A stretch of 17,844 nucleotides of DNA, from assembly GCA_964506935.1 (NCBI GenBank), contig CAZDOD010000045.1:1-17844 (forward strand), given 5' to 3'. The DNA is from CAZDOD01 sp964506935. Lineage in GTDB: Bacteria; Desulfobacterota; Zymogenia; Zymogenales; Zymogenaceae. Below are positions 6,859 to 14,098 of the stretch, in pieces. The notes below the pieces were generated by a model. That model had not been told where the DNA came from. It saw nothing but the letters and a program-made list of their open reading frames with translations, and ran no database searches. The first letter of the stretch is position 1. Every line of letters begins with the position of its first letter. The position numbers and the translations under genes were made by a program.

Positions 6859-7842
6859 ATGGAATATCGTGTCGATAATCACGAGGACTGCATAGGCTGC
6901 GGCGAGGACGGATTTCTAATCAGGGGATTTGAGAAGACAGACTCGGGGCTTGGTGCCAAGATCGTAATGGACGAGCGCACCGAGGGCTGGGTCGGCATCC
7001 CGCACGGGGGAATCGGTATGGGGGCGATATGTGAGCTCGCCTCGGGTCTCGAAAACTATCCCGATGACCCAAAGAAACTCTTTCCCCTTAGCGCCGTCTT
7101 CCGCATGGGCGGGACGGGTGTGAATATCGGTGACGAGGTGACGTTGGAGGTTGTACCGAAGGGTGGCGGGGCCGAAGGGGTGATTTGGACTAGCGACAGA
7201 TCACAGCCATATATATCGGGAGATATATCTTACGGCACAGATGACAAGGACGGGATAGATCTCCTCAAATCCTATATGCCGAAAAACATCTCCGAGATCG
7301 AAGATAATTTTATACCGCTCCCATACTACAAGGACTGCTTCGTCTGCGGCTTCGACAGAAAATATCCGGGCCTGAAGAGGAAGTTTAACCTCGTCGATAA
7401 GAGAGACGACAAGGTGGCTGTATCTCTCGTAGGCTTTACGCCCGAAGACGACGAGAATTTCCTGTGGTTTAGAAGAGGAGATATGTTACATCCCGTGGCT
7501 TTTTTAGGCCTTGGGGATGAGACGATGGGGTGGGGCGGATTTTTCCTGTCCAAGAACGGCGGCGTCTCGGTGAGGCTCGGTTACAATTTCTTGAGGGATG
7601 TAAAAACAACCGAGAAGTTGGTCTTCTTCGGAAGGGGAGAGAGAATCAAGGGCGATATTGAAAAGAGGTTGATGTTCTGGGCCTCCGGCGGTGCGGCCGT
7701 GGTGAAAGACGACGGCTCATTCGAGATCGTGATGACATCGTCCGGCCAGTGGCTCGGGGTAATCGCCCTGACTCATCAGATGAATGAGTATTTAATTCCT
7801 AAAGAGCTGTTGGAGAGGGCATATCAGATCGCGGGTGCGTGA
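6859..7842 (+). CDS. Tandem hotdog-fold protein, thioesterase-like
   Basis: This 327-residue protein has no signal peptide. It appears to contain two hotdog-type domains. The N-terminal half opens with C11-x-x-C14-G and has GIPHGGIGMGAICEL (47-60), matching the HGG-containing central helix of PaaI-like thioesterases. The second half opens with C160-F-V-C163-G and YPGLKRKF (169-176), like the CFVCG-x-N-x-x-GL-x-x-x-F opening common in that family. There the helix region reads HPVAFLGLGDETMGWGG (211-227), without an HGG. The role is probably acyl-CoA or acyl-conjugate hydrolysis or binding, inferred from fold only. GGGGGA eight bases before the ATG supports the start. It lies between a peptidase and a deacylase gene and probably shares their transcript. 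Confidence 0.7.
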   Translation: MEYRVDNHEDCIGCGEDGFLIRGFEKTDSGLGAKIVMDERTEGWVGIPHGGIGMGAICELASGLENYPDDPKKLFPLSAVFRMGGTGVNIGDEVTLEVVPKGGGAEGVIWTSDRSQPYISGDISYGTDDKDGIDLLKSYMPKNISEIEDNFIPLPYYKDCFVCGFDRKYPGLKRKFNLVDKRDDKVAVSLVGFTPEDDENFLWFRRGDMLHPVAFLGLGDETMGWGGFFLSKNGGVSVRLGYNFLRDVKTTEKLVFFGRGERIKGDIEKRLMFWASGGAAVVKDDGSFEIVMTSSGQWLGVIALTHQMNEYLIPKELLERAYQIAGA

Positions 7843-7900
7843 GTTCTCTCCTGTTTGAAATATTTGATAGGATAATGGATCTCTATGAAAGGATGATAGG

Positions 7901-9589
7901 ATGAGCGATGAAAGAAGAACGGTGGTTAATAGGAGGGACTTTATCAAGGGGACGACGCTGGGTACCGTGATGATATCTTTGGGAGGTATATCGGTGATCA
8001 ACTCCTCGATCCTTTCGGGCTGCACAAGGGGCCCGGCAGATGCGGATTTCGATATCCTGATTTCGGGTGGGACGATCTATGACGGGAGCAGCTCCGCCCC
8101 GTTCATCGGGGATATCGGGATAAAGGGTGACAAGATCATCTCGATCGGGGATCTAGTCGGAAATGCCGCAAAGGTCATAGACGCAACGGGTTTGGTCGTA
8201 ACGCCCGGTTTTATCGACGTTCACACGCACTGCGACCTGACCTTTAAGAGGCTGGGATTCAAAAAGAATCTCGCCTATGTCATGCCGTCATTCAAAGGAA
8301 ACTATAATTATCTCTATCAGGGGGTCACGACCGTCGTCACGGGGAACTGCGGCTACGGTTATACCGATGTCGATCACTGGCTCAACCTCGTTGACAGAGT
8401 GGGATTTGGCACAAATGTGTATCACCTCGTCCCGCACGGGATAATTAGGGAGGAGCTTTTTGGGATTGATCAACCCGGCGAGCTTACGAAAAAAGACCTC
8501 GATGCGATGAAGGCGAGGGTCAAGGAGGCCATGGAGATGGGGGCGGTTGGAATGTCGACGGGGCTCGAGTACGCCCCCGGATTTCACGCAAAGACCGAAG
8601 AACTCATCGAGCTCTCGAAGGTTGTAAGAGATTATGGAGGGCTTTACACAACCCATATGCGCGACGAGTCGGGTCGGATTTATGATAACGGAGAGTTCGG
8701 AGATGTCGAGTCCATCAGGGAGGCGGTAAAGATCGGGGAGCGGGCTGAGATTCCGGTCGAGATCTCCCACCTCAAGGCGGCTGCCCCGTTAAATGGTATA
8801 AAGGCAGAAAAAATCCTTTCCGAGATCGAGCGGGCGAGGTCGAGGGGGCTTGACGTCACCGCCGACCAGTACCCCTATGACGCCGGGAGCACGGTGATCA
8901 CGATCCTGATCCCGAATGAGTTCCTAACGACAGAGGGGGTAAAGGAAGAATTTAAGACCAAAGATGGGAGGAAGGATATCAAAAGGGCCATAGAAGAGGT
9001 TTTTATCTACCTCGGCCCCGAAAAGACACTCATCACCATGATGAATGAGGGGGATAAAGACTATGAGGGGAAGACGCTGTCGGAGATCGCGGATATCGAG
9101 GGGAAGGATCCGGCGGATGTCTATGTGGAGCTCGTCTGTGATATCGAACCGCCGATCGGCGTATTCTTTGCCCAGGATATGGAGATAGTCAAAGACCTGA
9201 TGCCGAACGACTATGTCATGACGATATCTGACGGCTGGACGGTGCCGAAGGGGATGACGAAACCCCACCCCAGGTTATATGGGACATTCCCCAAAAAGAT
9301 ACGGGAATTTGTGCTGGATGAGAAGCTCATGGATCTGAAATCCGCGATCAGGTCGATGACCTCGAAACCGGCCGAAAAGTTCAACCTGAAGGGCCGTGGA
9401 AAGATAGAGGTTGGAGCCTTTGCCGACGTGGCGGTGATAGATTTAGATAGGATCACCGATCACGCCACATATCTCGATCCCCATCAGTATGCCGAGGGTG
9501 TGGAGTATCTTGTGGTAAACGGTGTCGTCTCGATAGAGGGAAATGTTGCAACAGGGAGAAGGGGCGGAAGGGGGCTTAGGAGGAGCTAG
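7901..9589 (+). CDS. Tat-exported lipoprotein, N-acyl-D-amino-acid deacylase family
   Basis: This 562-residue amidohydrolase is of the D-aminoacylase family. It starts with a twin-arginine signal (NRRDFIKG, residues 10-17), a weakly hydrophobic stretch and a classic lipobox LSGC with Cys41. It should therefore be folded and cofactor-loaded before Tat export, then lipid-anchored outside the cytoplasm. Metal-site residues follow the D-aminoacylase order: H108 and H110 in FIDVHTHCD, C150 in TGNCG, H252 in THMRDE, H290 in ISHLK, and D444 in ISDGW. Known members remove the acyl group from N-acyl-D-amino acids; related proteins act on other amides or dipeptides, so the exact substrate is open. Length is normal once the signal is subtracted. 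The gene lies 58 bases after the hotdog gene and ends before a strong terminator. Confidence 0.9.
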   Translation: MSDERRTVVNRRDFIKGTTLGTVMISLGGISVINSSILSGCTRGPADADFDILISGGTIYDGSSSAPFIGDIGIKGDKIISIGDLVGNAAKVIDATGLVVTPGFIDVHTHCDLTFKRLGFKKNLAYVMPSFKGNYNYLYQGVTTVVTGNCGYGYTDVDHWLNLVDRVGFGTNVYHLVPHGIIREELFGIDQPGELTKKDLDAMKARVKEAMEMGAVGMSTGLEYAPGFHAKTEELIELSKVVRDYGGLYTTHMRDESGRIYDNGEFGDVESIREAVKIGERAEIPVEISHLKAAAPLNGIKAEKILSEIERARSRGLDVTADQYPYDAGSTVITILIPNEFLTTEGVKEEFKTKDGRKDIKRAIEEVFIYLGPEKTLITMMNEGDKDYEGKTLSEIADIEGKDPADVYVELVCDIEPPIGVFFAQDMEIVKDLMPNDYVMTISDGWTVPKGMTKPHPRLYGTFPKKIREFVLDEKLMDLKSAIRSMTSKPAEKFNLKGRGKIEVGAFADVAVIDLDRITDHATYLDPHQYAEGVEYLVVNGVVSIEGNVATGRRGGRGLRRS

Positions 9590-9656
9590 TTCTTTCCTTC
9601 GAAGCAAGGGGCTACTGTTGTGATAATTGTTTGAATATTTTATTATGAATTTTTTG

Positions 9657-9677
9657 AGGGGGCAATTTTTGCCCCCT
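9657..9677 (+). terminator. Rho-independent terminator after the deacylase gene
   Basis: AGGGGGCAA (9657-9665) and TTGCCCCCT (9669-9677) form a perfect nine-pair stem with a TTT loop, followed by ATTTTA. It ends the three-gene cluster that starts at 5655. Confidence 0.85.
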
Positions 9678-9706
9678 ATTTTATCCGGTCTAATTATCAA
9701 AGTCGA

Positions 9707-9734
9707 TTGACATCCTGACATTCATTGCTAATAT
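9707..9734 (+). promoter_or_regulatory. Possible promoter of the radical SAM gene
   Basis: A perfect TTGACA (9707-9712) is followed after 16 bases by TAATAT (9729-9734), a 4/6 match to the -10 consensus. The start codon at 9774 is 39 bases further on. The -10 box is the weak part; TATATA at 9732-9737 is an alternative with a long spacer. Confidence 0.45.
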
Positions 9735-9773
9735 ATAAGTGTGATTAGAAAATAGTTAATTGATGTCGAAAAT

Positions 9774-11033
9774 ATGAATATCCCCTCCATATCACTTCTG
9801 ATAAAGCCGTCATCCCACCTCTGCAACCTCAACTGCGCCTACTGCTTTTACAAGAGGGTTTCGGACGTCTACCCCAAACGTGATGTGATGACGAAAGATA
9901 CACTGGAGGCCCTCATCAAAAAGACCCTTTCCTTAAACGCACGCCTGAACTCTTTTACCTGGCAGGGGGGTGAGCCGATGCTTATGGGCATCGATTTTTA
10001 TCGAGAGGCAACAAGACTCCAAGACAAGTACAGGAGGCCGGGTCAGGTGGTAGAGAATTCGCTTCAGACAAACGGTGTCCTTATCGACGAGGGATGGGCT
10101 GATTTTCTGAAAAGGAGAAATTTTCTGGTCGGGCTATCGCTCGACGGGCCCAAAGAGATACATGATCATTACCGAAAGGACCCGAAGGGGGGCGGGACAT
10201 TTCAGAGGGTCATTGGTGCCGCCCGTCTCCTGGAAGAGAAAAAAGTGCCTTTCAATATCCTTGTCCTTCTGACCGACAAAAATGTAGGTGATCCCGAGGG
10301 GTTGTACAGGTTTTTTAGGGGGGAAAAATTCACCCATTTACAATTCATCCCGTGCCTCGAATACGATCCGAAGACCAAAAAGCCCTTCCCGTTTTCGGTC
10401 TCGGCTAAAGAGCTTGGAAGTTTTCACGCACGTCTCTTCGATATGTGGATGGATGACGGATTTTCAGAGGTCTCGGTGAGGATCTTCGAGGATATCTTTT
10501 TATATTTTATTGACGGTGTCAAGGCCTCCTGCGGTTGGCTTGAGAAGTGCGGCTCATATCTGTTGGTCGAGCACAACGGGGATATCTATCCGTGCGATTT
10601 CTTCGTCTATCCCAAATGGAAGATCGGAAATATAATTAATGATTCCTATGAAAATATACTAAAAAGCCCACTCAGGGAGGAGTTCGGAAGATTAAAGGCG
10701 AAGATTCCAGACGAATGTACGAAGTGCCGCTTCCTGTCGTTCTGCCGGGGCGACTGCACCAAATTCAGATGGAATCCTTTTGGGGAAGGATCGGGCGATT
10801 CTTACAGCAACATCTCTACTTTCTGTGAGGCGAGGAAGATGCTCCTCTCCCACATCGAGCCGAGAATATCGGAGGTAAAGGATAGGGTGATGGAGATAAG
10901 GGAGGGAGGGAAAAGGGAAAAAGGCCCCGGACGAGAGGAGGACAATATAGGGTCTGAAAGTACAAAGTTAGGAAGAAACGATCCCTGCCCGTGCGGGAGC
11001 GGCAGAAAATATAAGAAATGCTGCGGAAAGTAA
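9774..11033 (+). CDS. Anaerobic sulfatase-maturase-like radical SAM protein with SEC-C tail
   Basis: This 419-residue protein is a radical SAM/SPASM enzyme. The radical SAM cluster is C17-x3-C21-x2-C24 (CNLNCAYCFYK), with TWQGGEPML (62-70) as SAM-binding GGE. SPASM-type cysteines follow at 253, 259, 274, 315, 318, 324, 328 and 351. The segment NGDIYPCDFFVYP (268-280) matches anSME enzymes, including the Asp275 that corresponds to their catalytic base. Such enzymes oxidise a Cys or Ser of a sulfatase to formylglycine. The C-terminus adds a SEC-C zinc motif (C405-x-C407-x8-C416-C417, within NDPCPCGSGRKYKKCC) after a charged linker. No sulfatase gene is in the window, so the target lies elsewhere or the enzyme modifies another peptide. 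Ribosome site is weak. Confidence 0.88.
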   Translation: MNIPSISLLIKPSSHLCNLNCAYCFYKRVSDVYPKRDVMTKDTLEALIKKTLSLNARLNSFTWQGGEPMLMGIDFYREATRLQDKYRRPGQVVENSLQTNGVLIDEGWADFLKRRNFLVGLSLDGPKEIHDHYRKDPKGGGTFQRVIGAARLLEEKKVPFNILVLLTDKNVGDPEGLYRFFRGEKFTHLQFIPCLEYDPKTKKPFPFSVSAKELGSFHARLFDMWMDDGFSEVSVRIFEDIFLYFIDGVKASCGWLEKCGSYLLVEHNGDIYPCDFFVYPKWKIGNIINDSYENILKSPLREEFGRLKAKIPDECTKCRFLSFCRGDCTKFRWNPFGEGSGDSYSNISTFCEARKMLLSHIEPRISEVKDRVMEIREGGKREKGPGREEDNIGSESTKLGRNDPCPCGSGRKYKKCCGK

Positions 11034-11046
11034 ATATATAATGGAC

Positions 11047-11075
11047 TTTACTTTTCCAATAAAATTGTATATAAA
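11047..11075 (+). promoter_or_regulatory. Weak candidate promoter ahead of the CBS gene
   Basis: TTTACT (11047-11052, 4/6) and TATAAA (11070-11075, 5/6) are separated by 17 bases in the AT-rich 164-base gap after the radical SAM gene. A short AACCA/TGGTT hairpin at about 11115-11129 lies in the leader. This is only a candidate. Confidence 0.3.
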
Positions 11076-11197
11076 AGACGAACGTTTTTATCCTTTAAGA
11101 CATTTTTTGAGAAAAACCATTTTTTGGTTATTGAGGTTTGGCATTCGGAAATAAGTCCGAGCCATTGTTAAATCCAAAAAAATTGAGGATTTTTGAA

Positions 11198-11647
11198 ATG
11201 AAAGAAACGAAGATTTCGGATCTTTTGAAGTCCAAAGGGCCTACAATATACTCCATCGAAGAAAACAGGGATGTTGGAGAGGCCGCCGCCCTTATGAATA
11301 CGAAGAAATTGGGAAGTCTCATGGTCGTGGATGCATCTGGCCATTACACCGGGATACTGACGGAGAGGGACCTTCTGATTCACTTCGGAAGCTGCGGGGA
11401 CGAGCTCTGCTACTACAAGGTCAAGGAACTCATGACCAAAGACCTGATATGTGCCGAGCTGGACGACACACTGAACCTCGCCATGAACGAGATGACCAAA
11501 AACAAGATTCGGCACCTGCCGGTCGTTTCAAAAGGGAAGATTGTGGGATTGATATCGATCGGAGACATAGTGAACTACGTCAAGGGCGACCTCGAGGAGG
11601 AGACCAAATATCTCAGGGACTATATTACAGGTCAATATCCCAGATAG
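11198..11647 (+). CDS. Paired CBS-domain protein
   Basis: This 149-residue cytoplasmic protein consists of two CBS domains. The first spans about 8-64 and ends LMVVDASGHYTGILTERDLL; the second spans about 75-130 with IRHLPVVSKGKIVGLISIGD. The TERD and SIGD ends are the usual nucleotide-contacting positions. Stand-alone CBS pairs bind adenine nucleotides or SAM and regulate partners, but no partner is evident. I start it at the ATG at 11198, with GAGG nine bases upstream. An in-frame TTG at 11138 would add 20 residues with no family counterpart. It reads toward the secreted TPR gene; the two stop codons are about 46 bases apart and no clear terminator lies between them. Confidence 0.88.
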   Translation: MKETKISDLLKSKGPTIYSIEENRDVGEAAALMNTKKLGSLMVVDASGHYTGILTERDLLIHFGSCGDELCYYKVKELMTKDLICAELDDTLNLAMNEMTKNKIRHLPVVSKGKIVGLISIGDIVNYVKGDLEEETKYLRDYITGQYPR

Positions 11648-11693
11648 CTGAGTTGTGTTTTTTACATCGGTTGGGGTTTATAAAAGAAAGATT

Positions 11694-12557
11694 TCAGAGA
11701 AGCCTCTCCGGGTTGATCATCCGCCCCTCTTCGAGACATCTATAGGCGAATTTTTTCCATCTCATATAATCCGGCTCGTTCTCTTTGTCCCCACCGAGCC
11801 CGACAGCTTCCGCTAAGATATCCATCGTCTCATCCTGCATACCAGATGCCTCATACGAGGCCGCAAGATAGACCTTGGTCCTGATACCATTAGGATCGAT
11901 CTCGGCAGCCTCGAGGGCAAATTCAAGGGACTTGTCATTGTCCCTGGTGGGCCAGGGGGCGGTGCGATAAAACGAGGACAGGGTCCTTGGGATTATTCCG
12001 TTTCCGTAACTTTTATCCCTCTCATAGCACCACAGGAGGTTTGAGAGGATTACGTCACTCATCCCCTCCTTCATCGCATCGATGACACCTATACCGTAGG
12101 AGTAGTGAAGGGCCGAAAGGGCCAGAAAGAGATGTCCCTCGATTCCTTCCGGGTTGATAAGTGTCGCCCTCTTGGAAAGCTCCATCGCCTCACGCCCGAT
12201 CTTTTCGTGTTCGTCGCCATTGGTGGAGGAGGGGAGCATCTGGTCTGAAATCCACCACAAGGCCCGCGCCGCCTTCCAGTGGGCCTCATAGCTGTATGGA
12301 TCGAGATCAAGGGCCGCCCTGTAGTAGTCGAGGGCCCTCTTGTTATCGAGGTCCTCTTTTGTGCTCCTCTTTTCCCATGAGGCGTCGCCCGATTTGATCA
12401 GGACGGAAAAATCCTCGGACGAATATTCTGCGCTTATAAAAACCTCGCCACAAGTCAAGGGGGTGGTAGACCCGGCCGGGATATTCAAAATTAAAATTGC
12501 CGACAATGAAATAATATAGATGAGACATCTCAAAGGGGAAAAGACAGTAAGCCTCAT
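11694..12557 (-). CDS. Secreted TPR-like protein
   Basis: This 287-residue protein has an N-terminal signal peptide or anchor (hydrophobic about 11-28, possible cleavage near AGS at 28-30). TPR-like helix pairs follow: RALDYYRAALDLDPYSYEAHWKAARAL (74-100), ELSKRATLINPEGIEGHLFLALSAL (126-150), and LEFALEAAEIDPNGIRTKVYLAASYEASG (211-239). The middle, with YRTAPWPTRDNDKSLEFA, resembles secreted TPR proteins of the TRAP-associated TatT kind, but I see no transporter genes nearby and do not assign that name. GAGG seven bases before the ATG supports the start. It is not closely related to the other TPR proteins in the window. Probably a periplasmic protein-binding scaffold. Confidence 0.78.
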   Translation of the reverse strand: MRLTVFSPLRCLIYIISLSAILILNIPAGSTTPLTCGEVFISAEYSSEDFSVLIKSGDASWEKRSTKEDLDNKRALDYYRAALDLDPYSYEAHWKAARALWWISDQMLPSSTNGDEHEKIGREAMELSKRATLINPEGIEGHLFLALSALHYSYGIGVIDAMKEGMSDVILSNLLWCYERDKSYGNGIIPRTLSSFYRTAPWPTRDNDKSLEFALEAAEIDPNGIRTKVYLAASYEASGMQDETMDILAEAVGLGGDKENEPDYMRWKKFAYRCLEEGRMINPERLL

Positions 12558-12591
12558 ATCAAGACCTCATATAATTTTATTTGATGCTGGC

Positions 12592-12621
12592 AGTATAGCA
12601 TATATTTAAAGTTAATGTCAT
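12592..12621 (-). promoter_or_regulatory. Promoter of the secreted TPR gene
   Basis: On the minus strand ATGACA (plus 12616-12621) is 18 bases from TATACT (plus 12592-12597), each a 5/6 match. A TG one base upstream of the -10 makes it an extended -10 element. It lies back-to-back with the promoter at 12713. Confidence 0.6.
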
Positions 12622-12712
12622 TCGTGTGGGAATTTTAAATGAAGGATTTTTTGGGGCTTGTTTTTTAAAGTTGCCGCAATGAATTTTCTATCATAAAAAA
12701 TCACATTCTTAT

Positions 12713-12741
12713 TTGACTTTCTTTACAGCTTTTCATATAAT
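12713..12741 (+). promoter_or_regulatory. Promoter of TPR duplication unit 1
   Basis: TTGACT (12713-12718) and a perfect TATAAT (12736-12741) are separated by exactly 17 bases. From the -10 box onward the leader is shared with unit 2 (-10 at 13328), including TATAATATCATAAGTAAA and GTGTAGCTATGAAAAG. Confidence 0.85.
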
Positions 12742-12788
12742 ATCATAAGTAAAAAACGATATCGATTAATATTTATCGGAGTGTAGCT

Positions 12789-13151
12789 ATGAAAAGACTT
12801 GCTTATTTCATAATTCTTTTTACTACGACACTTATATTTATTTTACCGGCTTACAGCGTTGAATTTGAAGAATTTCTCAACTTCTCTAGATTGGACCCGA
12901 ATGCAATAAAATATGTGGAAGAAGGGCTTAAATATCTTGATAAAGGTGATTTGGAAAAGGCCATCTCGGACTATAACGAGTGCATAAGACTCGAACCTGA
13001 AAAAAAGGGATATTATTACACAAGGGGGTTATTATACTACAATAATAGGGAAATATATGATCTGGATTTGGCGAAAAAAGATTTATATAGGGCATGTGAG
13101 CTTGGATATGATCATGCTTGTTATATTCTAAGTGATTTTTGGCCGGAGTAG
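12789..13151 (+). CDS. Small secreted TPR protein, duplication unit 1
   Basis: This 120-residue protein has a signal peptide (MKR, hydrophobic 5-20, likely cleavage after AYS at residue 23). Roughly two TPR units follow: 36-71 (AIKYVEEGLKYLDKGDLEKAISDY, then IRLEPE) and 72-108 (YYYTRGLLYYNN to DLYRACELG). It ends with the SEL1-like RACELGYDHAC. Residues 56-117 are nearly the same as the end of the larger membrane TPR protein at 13571. The DNA there differs at about 15 of 190 positions by my hand count. It looks like a shortened family member in which a cleavable signal is joined to the last repeats. The C-terminus reads through to WPE where the copy has TAA. GGAGTG precedes the ATG by seven bases. 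Function unknown; periplasmic protein binding is likely. Confidence 0.8.
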   Translation: MKRLAYFIILFTTTLIFILPAYSVEFEEFLNFSRLDPNAIKYVEEGLKYLDKGDLEKAISDYNECIRLEPEKKGYYYTRGLLYYNNREIYDLDLAKKDLYRACELGYDHACYILSDFWPE

Positions 13152-13265
13152 AATAGAGGAAAAATATCGAAAATCAGCCTTTGATAGAAGGATGATGATG
13201 TGAAAATGTAAATAGACATAGACTAACATAGAGAAATTAAAAGGGGGTAAAAAGCCCCCTTTTTT
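12951..13265 (+). repeat. Direct repeat copy A, 3' part of the TPR units
   Basis: This segment (TPR coding end, stop region, about 100 bases of downstream sequence and terminator) is repeated at 13907-14216. The coding part has 15 differences in 190 positions by hand count and no gaps. The noncoding part, including GATAGAAGGATGATGATG, is equally well conserved apart from a short deletion in the second copy. A separate 5' block (about 12736-12798 against 13328-13390) is also shared. Confidence 0.9.
13239..13265 (+). terminator. Terminator of TPR unit 1
   Basis: AAAAGGGGG (13239-13247) pairs with CCCCCTTTT (13255-13263) around a TAAAAAG loop, and T residues run on to 13265. It is a classic Rho-independent terminator and isolates unit 1 from unit 2. 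Confidence 0.88.
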
Positions 13266-13304
13266 ATCGAAAGAGACTCTTTTTTACATTATCTTAAAAA
13301 TATT

Positions 13305-13333
13305 TTGACTTTTTCCATTTATCTTTATATAAT
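13305..13333 (+). promoter_or_regulatory. Promoter of TPR duplication unit 2
   Basis: TTGACT (13305-13310) and TATAAT (13328-13333) are again spaced by 17 bases. The spacer differs from that of unit 1 while the boxes and leader are kept. It drives the small lipoprotein and the membrane TPR gene. Confidence 0.85.
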
Positions 13334-13380
13334 ATCATAAGTAAATAGCGATATTGCTTAATATTTATCGGGGTGTAGCT

Positions 13381-13560
13381 ATGAAAAGGATAGGATATTT
13401 TTTGATTTTGTTTGTGGTGGTTTTTTCTATTCTTTTTTCAGCGTGTAATAAAAGGAAAGAAAAATATAAAGGAGCAATAGAAGACCATACTACTGCTAAA
13501 AGAGATGAAATTTTTTTAAAGGTCCGTAGACTAAATATCGGCAAATCAAAAACTTATTAA
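13381..13560 (+). CDS. Small lipoprotein, duplication unit 2
   Basis: This 59-residue protein starts MKRIGYF and has a hydrophobic helix and FSAC with Cys21 as the probable lipidation site. The mature part is only about 39 residues, rich in Lys and Arg (KRKEKYKGAIEDH, then a RR pair). It occupies the place held by the signal peptide of the unit 1 gene; the leaders and the MKR starts correspond. The stretch KYKGAIEDH faintly recalls the AISDY helix of the TPR proteins, so it may be the remnant of a longer TPR lipoprotein or a short independent peptide. An in-frame TTG at 13354 is rejected because the leader homology fixes the ATG. One base separates its stop from the next reading frame region, so the pair is cotranscribed. 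Confidence 0.6.
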   Translation: MKRIGYFLILFVVVFSILFSACNKRKEKYKGAIEDHTTAKRDEIFLKVRRLNIGKSKTY

Positions 13561-13570
13561 GGTGAAGAAA

Positions 13571-14098
13571 ATGAAAAAGGTAGCTATCTGCATTAATGTT
13601 GCCGTCCTGTTGATCGTTCTAGTTTTTATTATTTTTATTATTTTCCAGGATGGGTCAACAAAATGGCAAAATAAAGGGGAAAGATACTATGAAGAGGGCC
13701 AATACGGAAAAGCGCTGGAGTGTTTTGATAAATCGATAAGCATTAGGCCGGATGATCCATATGCCTATTTCGGGAGAGGTGTGGTTTATTACAAATTGGC
13801 AAGATTTGAGGATGCTATCTCTGACTTTTCAAAATCTGTCGAGCTCAGACCGGGTTATGATAAGGCATATTGTTTTAGAGGTAAATCGTATGAGAAATTG
13901 GATGAATTGGAAAAAGCCATCTCGGACTATACGGAGTGCATAAGACTCGAACCCGAAAACAAAGAATATTATTACGAAAGGGGATTATTATACTACAATA
14001 ATAGGAAAATATATGATCTGGATCTGGCGAAAAAAGATTTATATAGGGCATGTGAGCTTGGACATGATTATTCTTGTTATATTCTAAGTGATTTTTAA
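13571..14098 (+). CDS. Membrane-anchored TPR protein, duplication unit 2
   Basis: This 175-residue protein has an N-terminal membrane helix (about 6-25, rich in Val, Ile and Phe) with no lipobox, so it is probably an uncleaved anchor. Four TPR units follow at 31-64, 65-98, 99-132 and 133-167, ending RACELGHDYSC. Its layout matches the lipoprotein at 3748-4284 unit for unit. Its final 60 residues match the small secreted protein of unit 1. I chose the ATG at 13571 because AAGGTGA precedes it at proper distance; the in-frame GTG at 13562 would lie inside that ribosome site. It follows the small lipoprotein gene by ten bases and ends 91 bases before a terminator. Partner unknown. Confidence 0.83.
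   Translation: MKKVAICINVAVLLIVLVFIIFIIFQDGSTKWQNKGERYYEEGQYGKALECFDKSISIRPDDPYAYFGRGVVYYKLARFEDAISDFSKSVELRPGYDKAYCFRGKSYEKLDELEKAISDYTECIRLEPENKEYYYERGLLYYNNRKIYDLDLAKKDLYRACELGHDYSCYILSDF

Noticed and set aside
8288..9268. Two minus-strand open frames opposite the deacylase gene
   Set aside because: Their compositions are those expected of antisense shadows, and the plus-strand protein has all family metal ligands.
11138..11197. TTG start extending the CBS protein by 20 residues
   Set aside because: It is a rare start codon, the extra residues are not CBS-like, and the ATG at 11198 has a GAGG at good distance.
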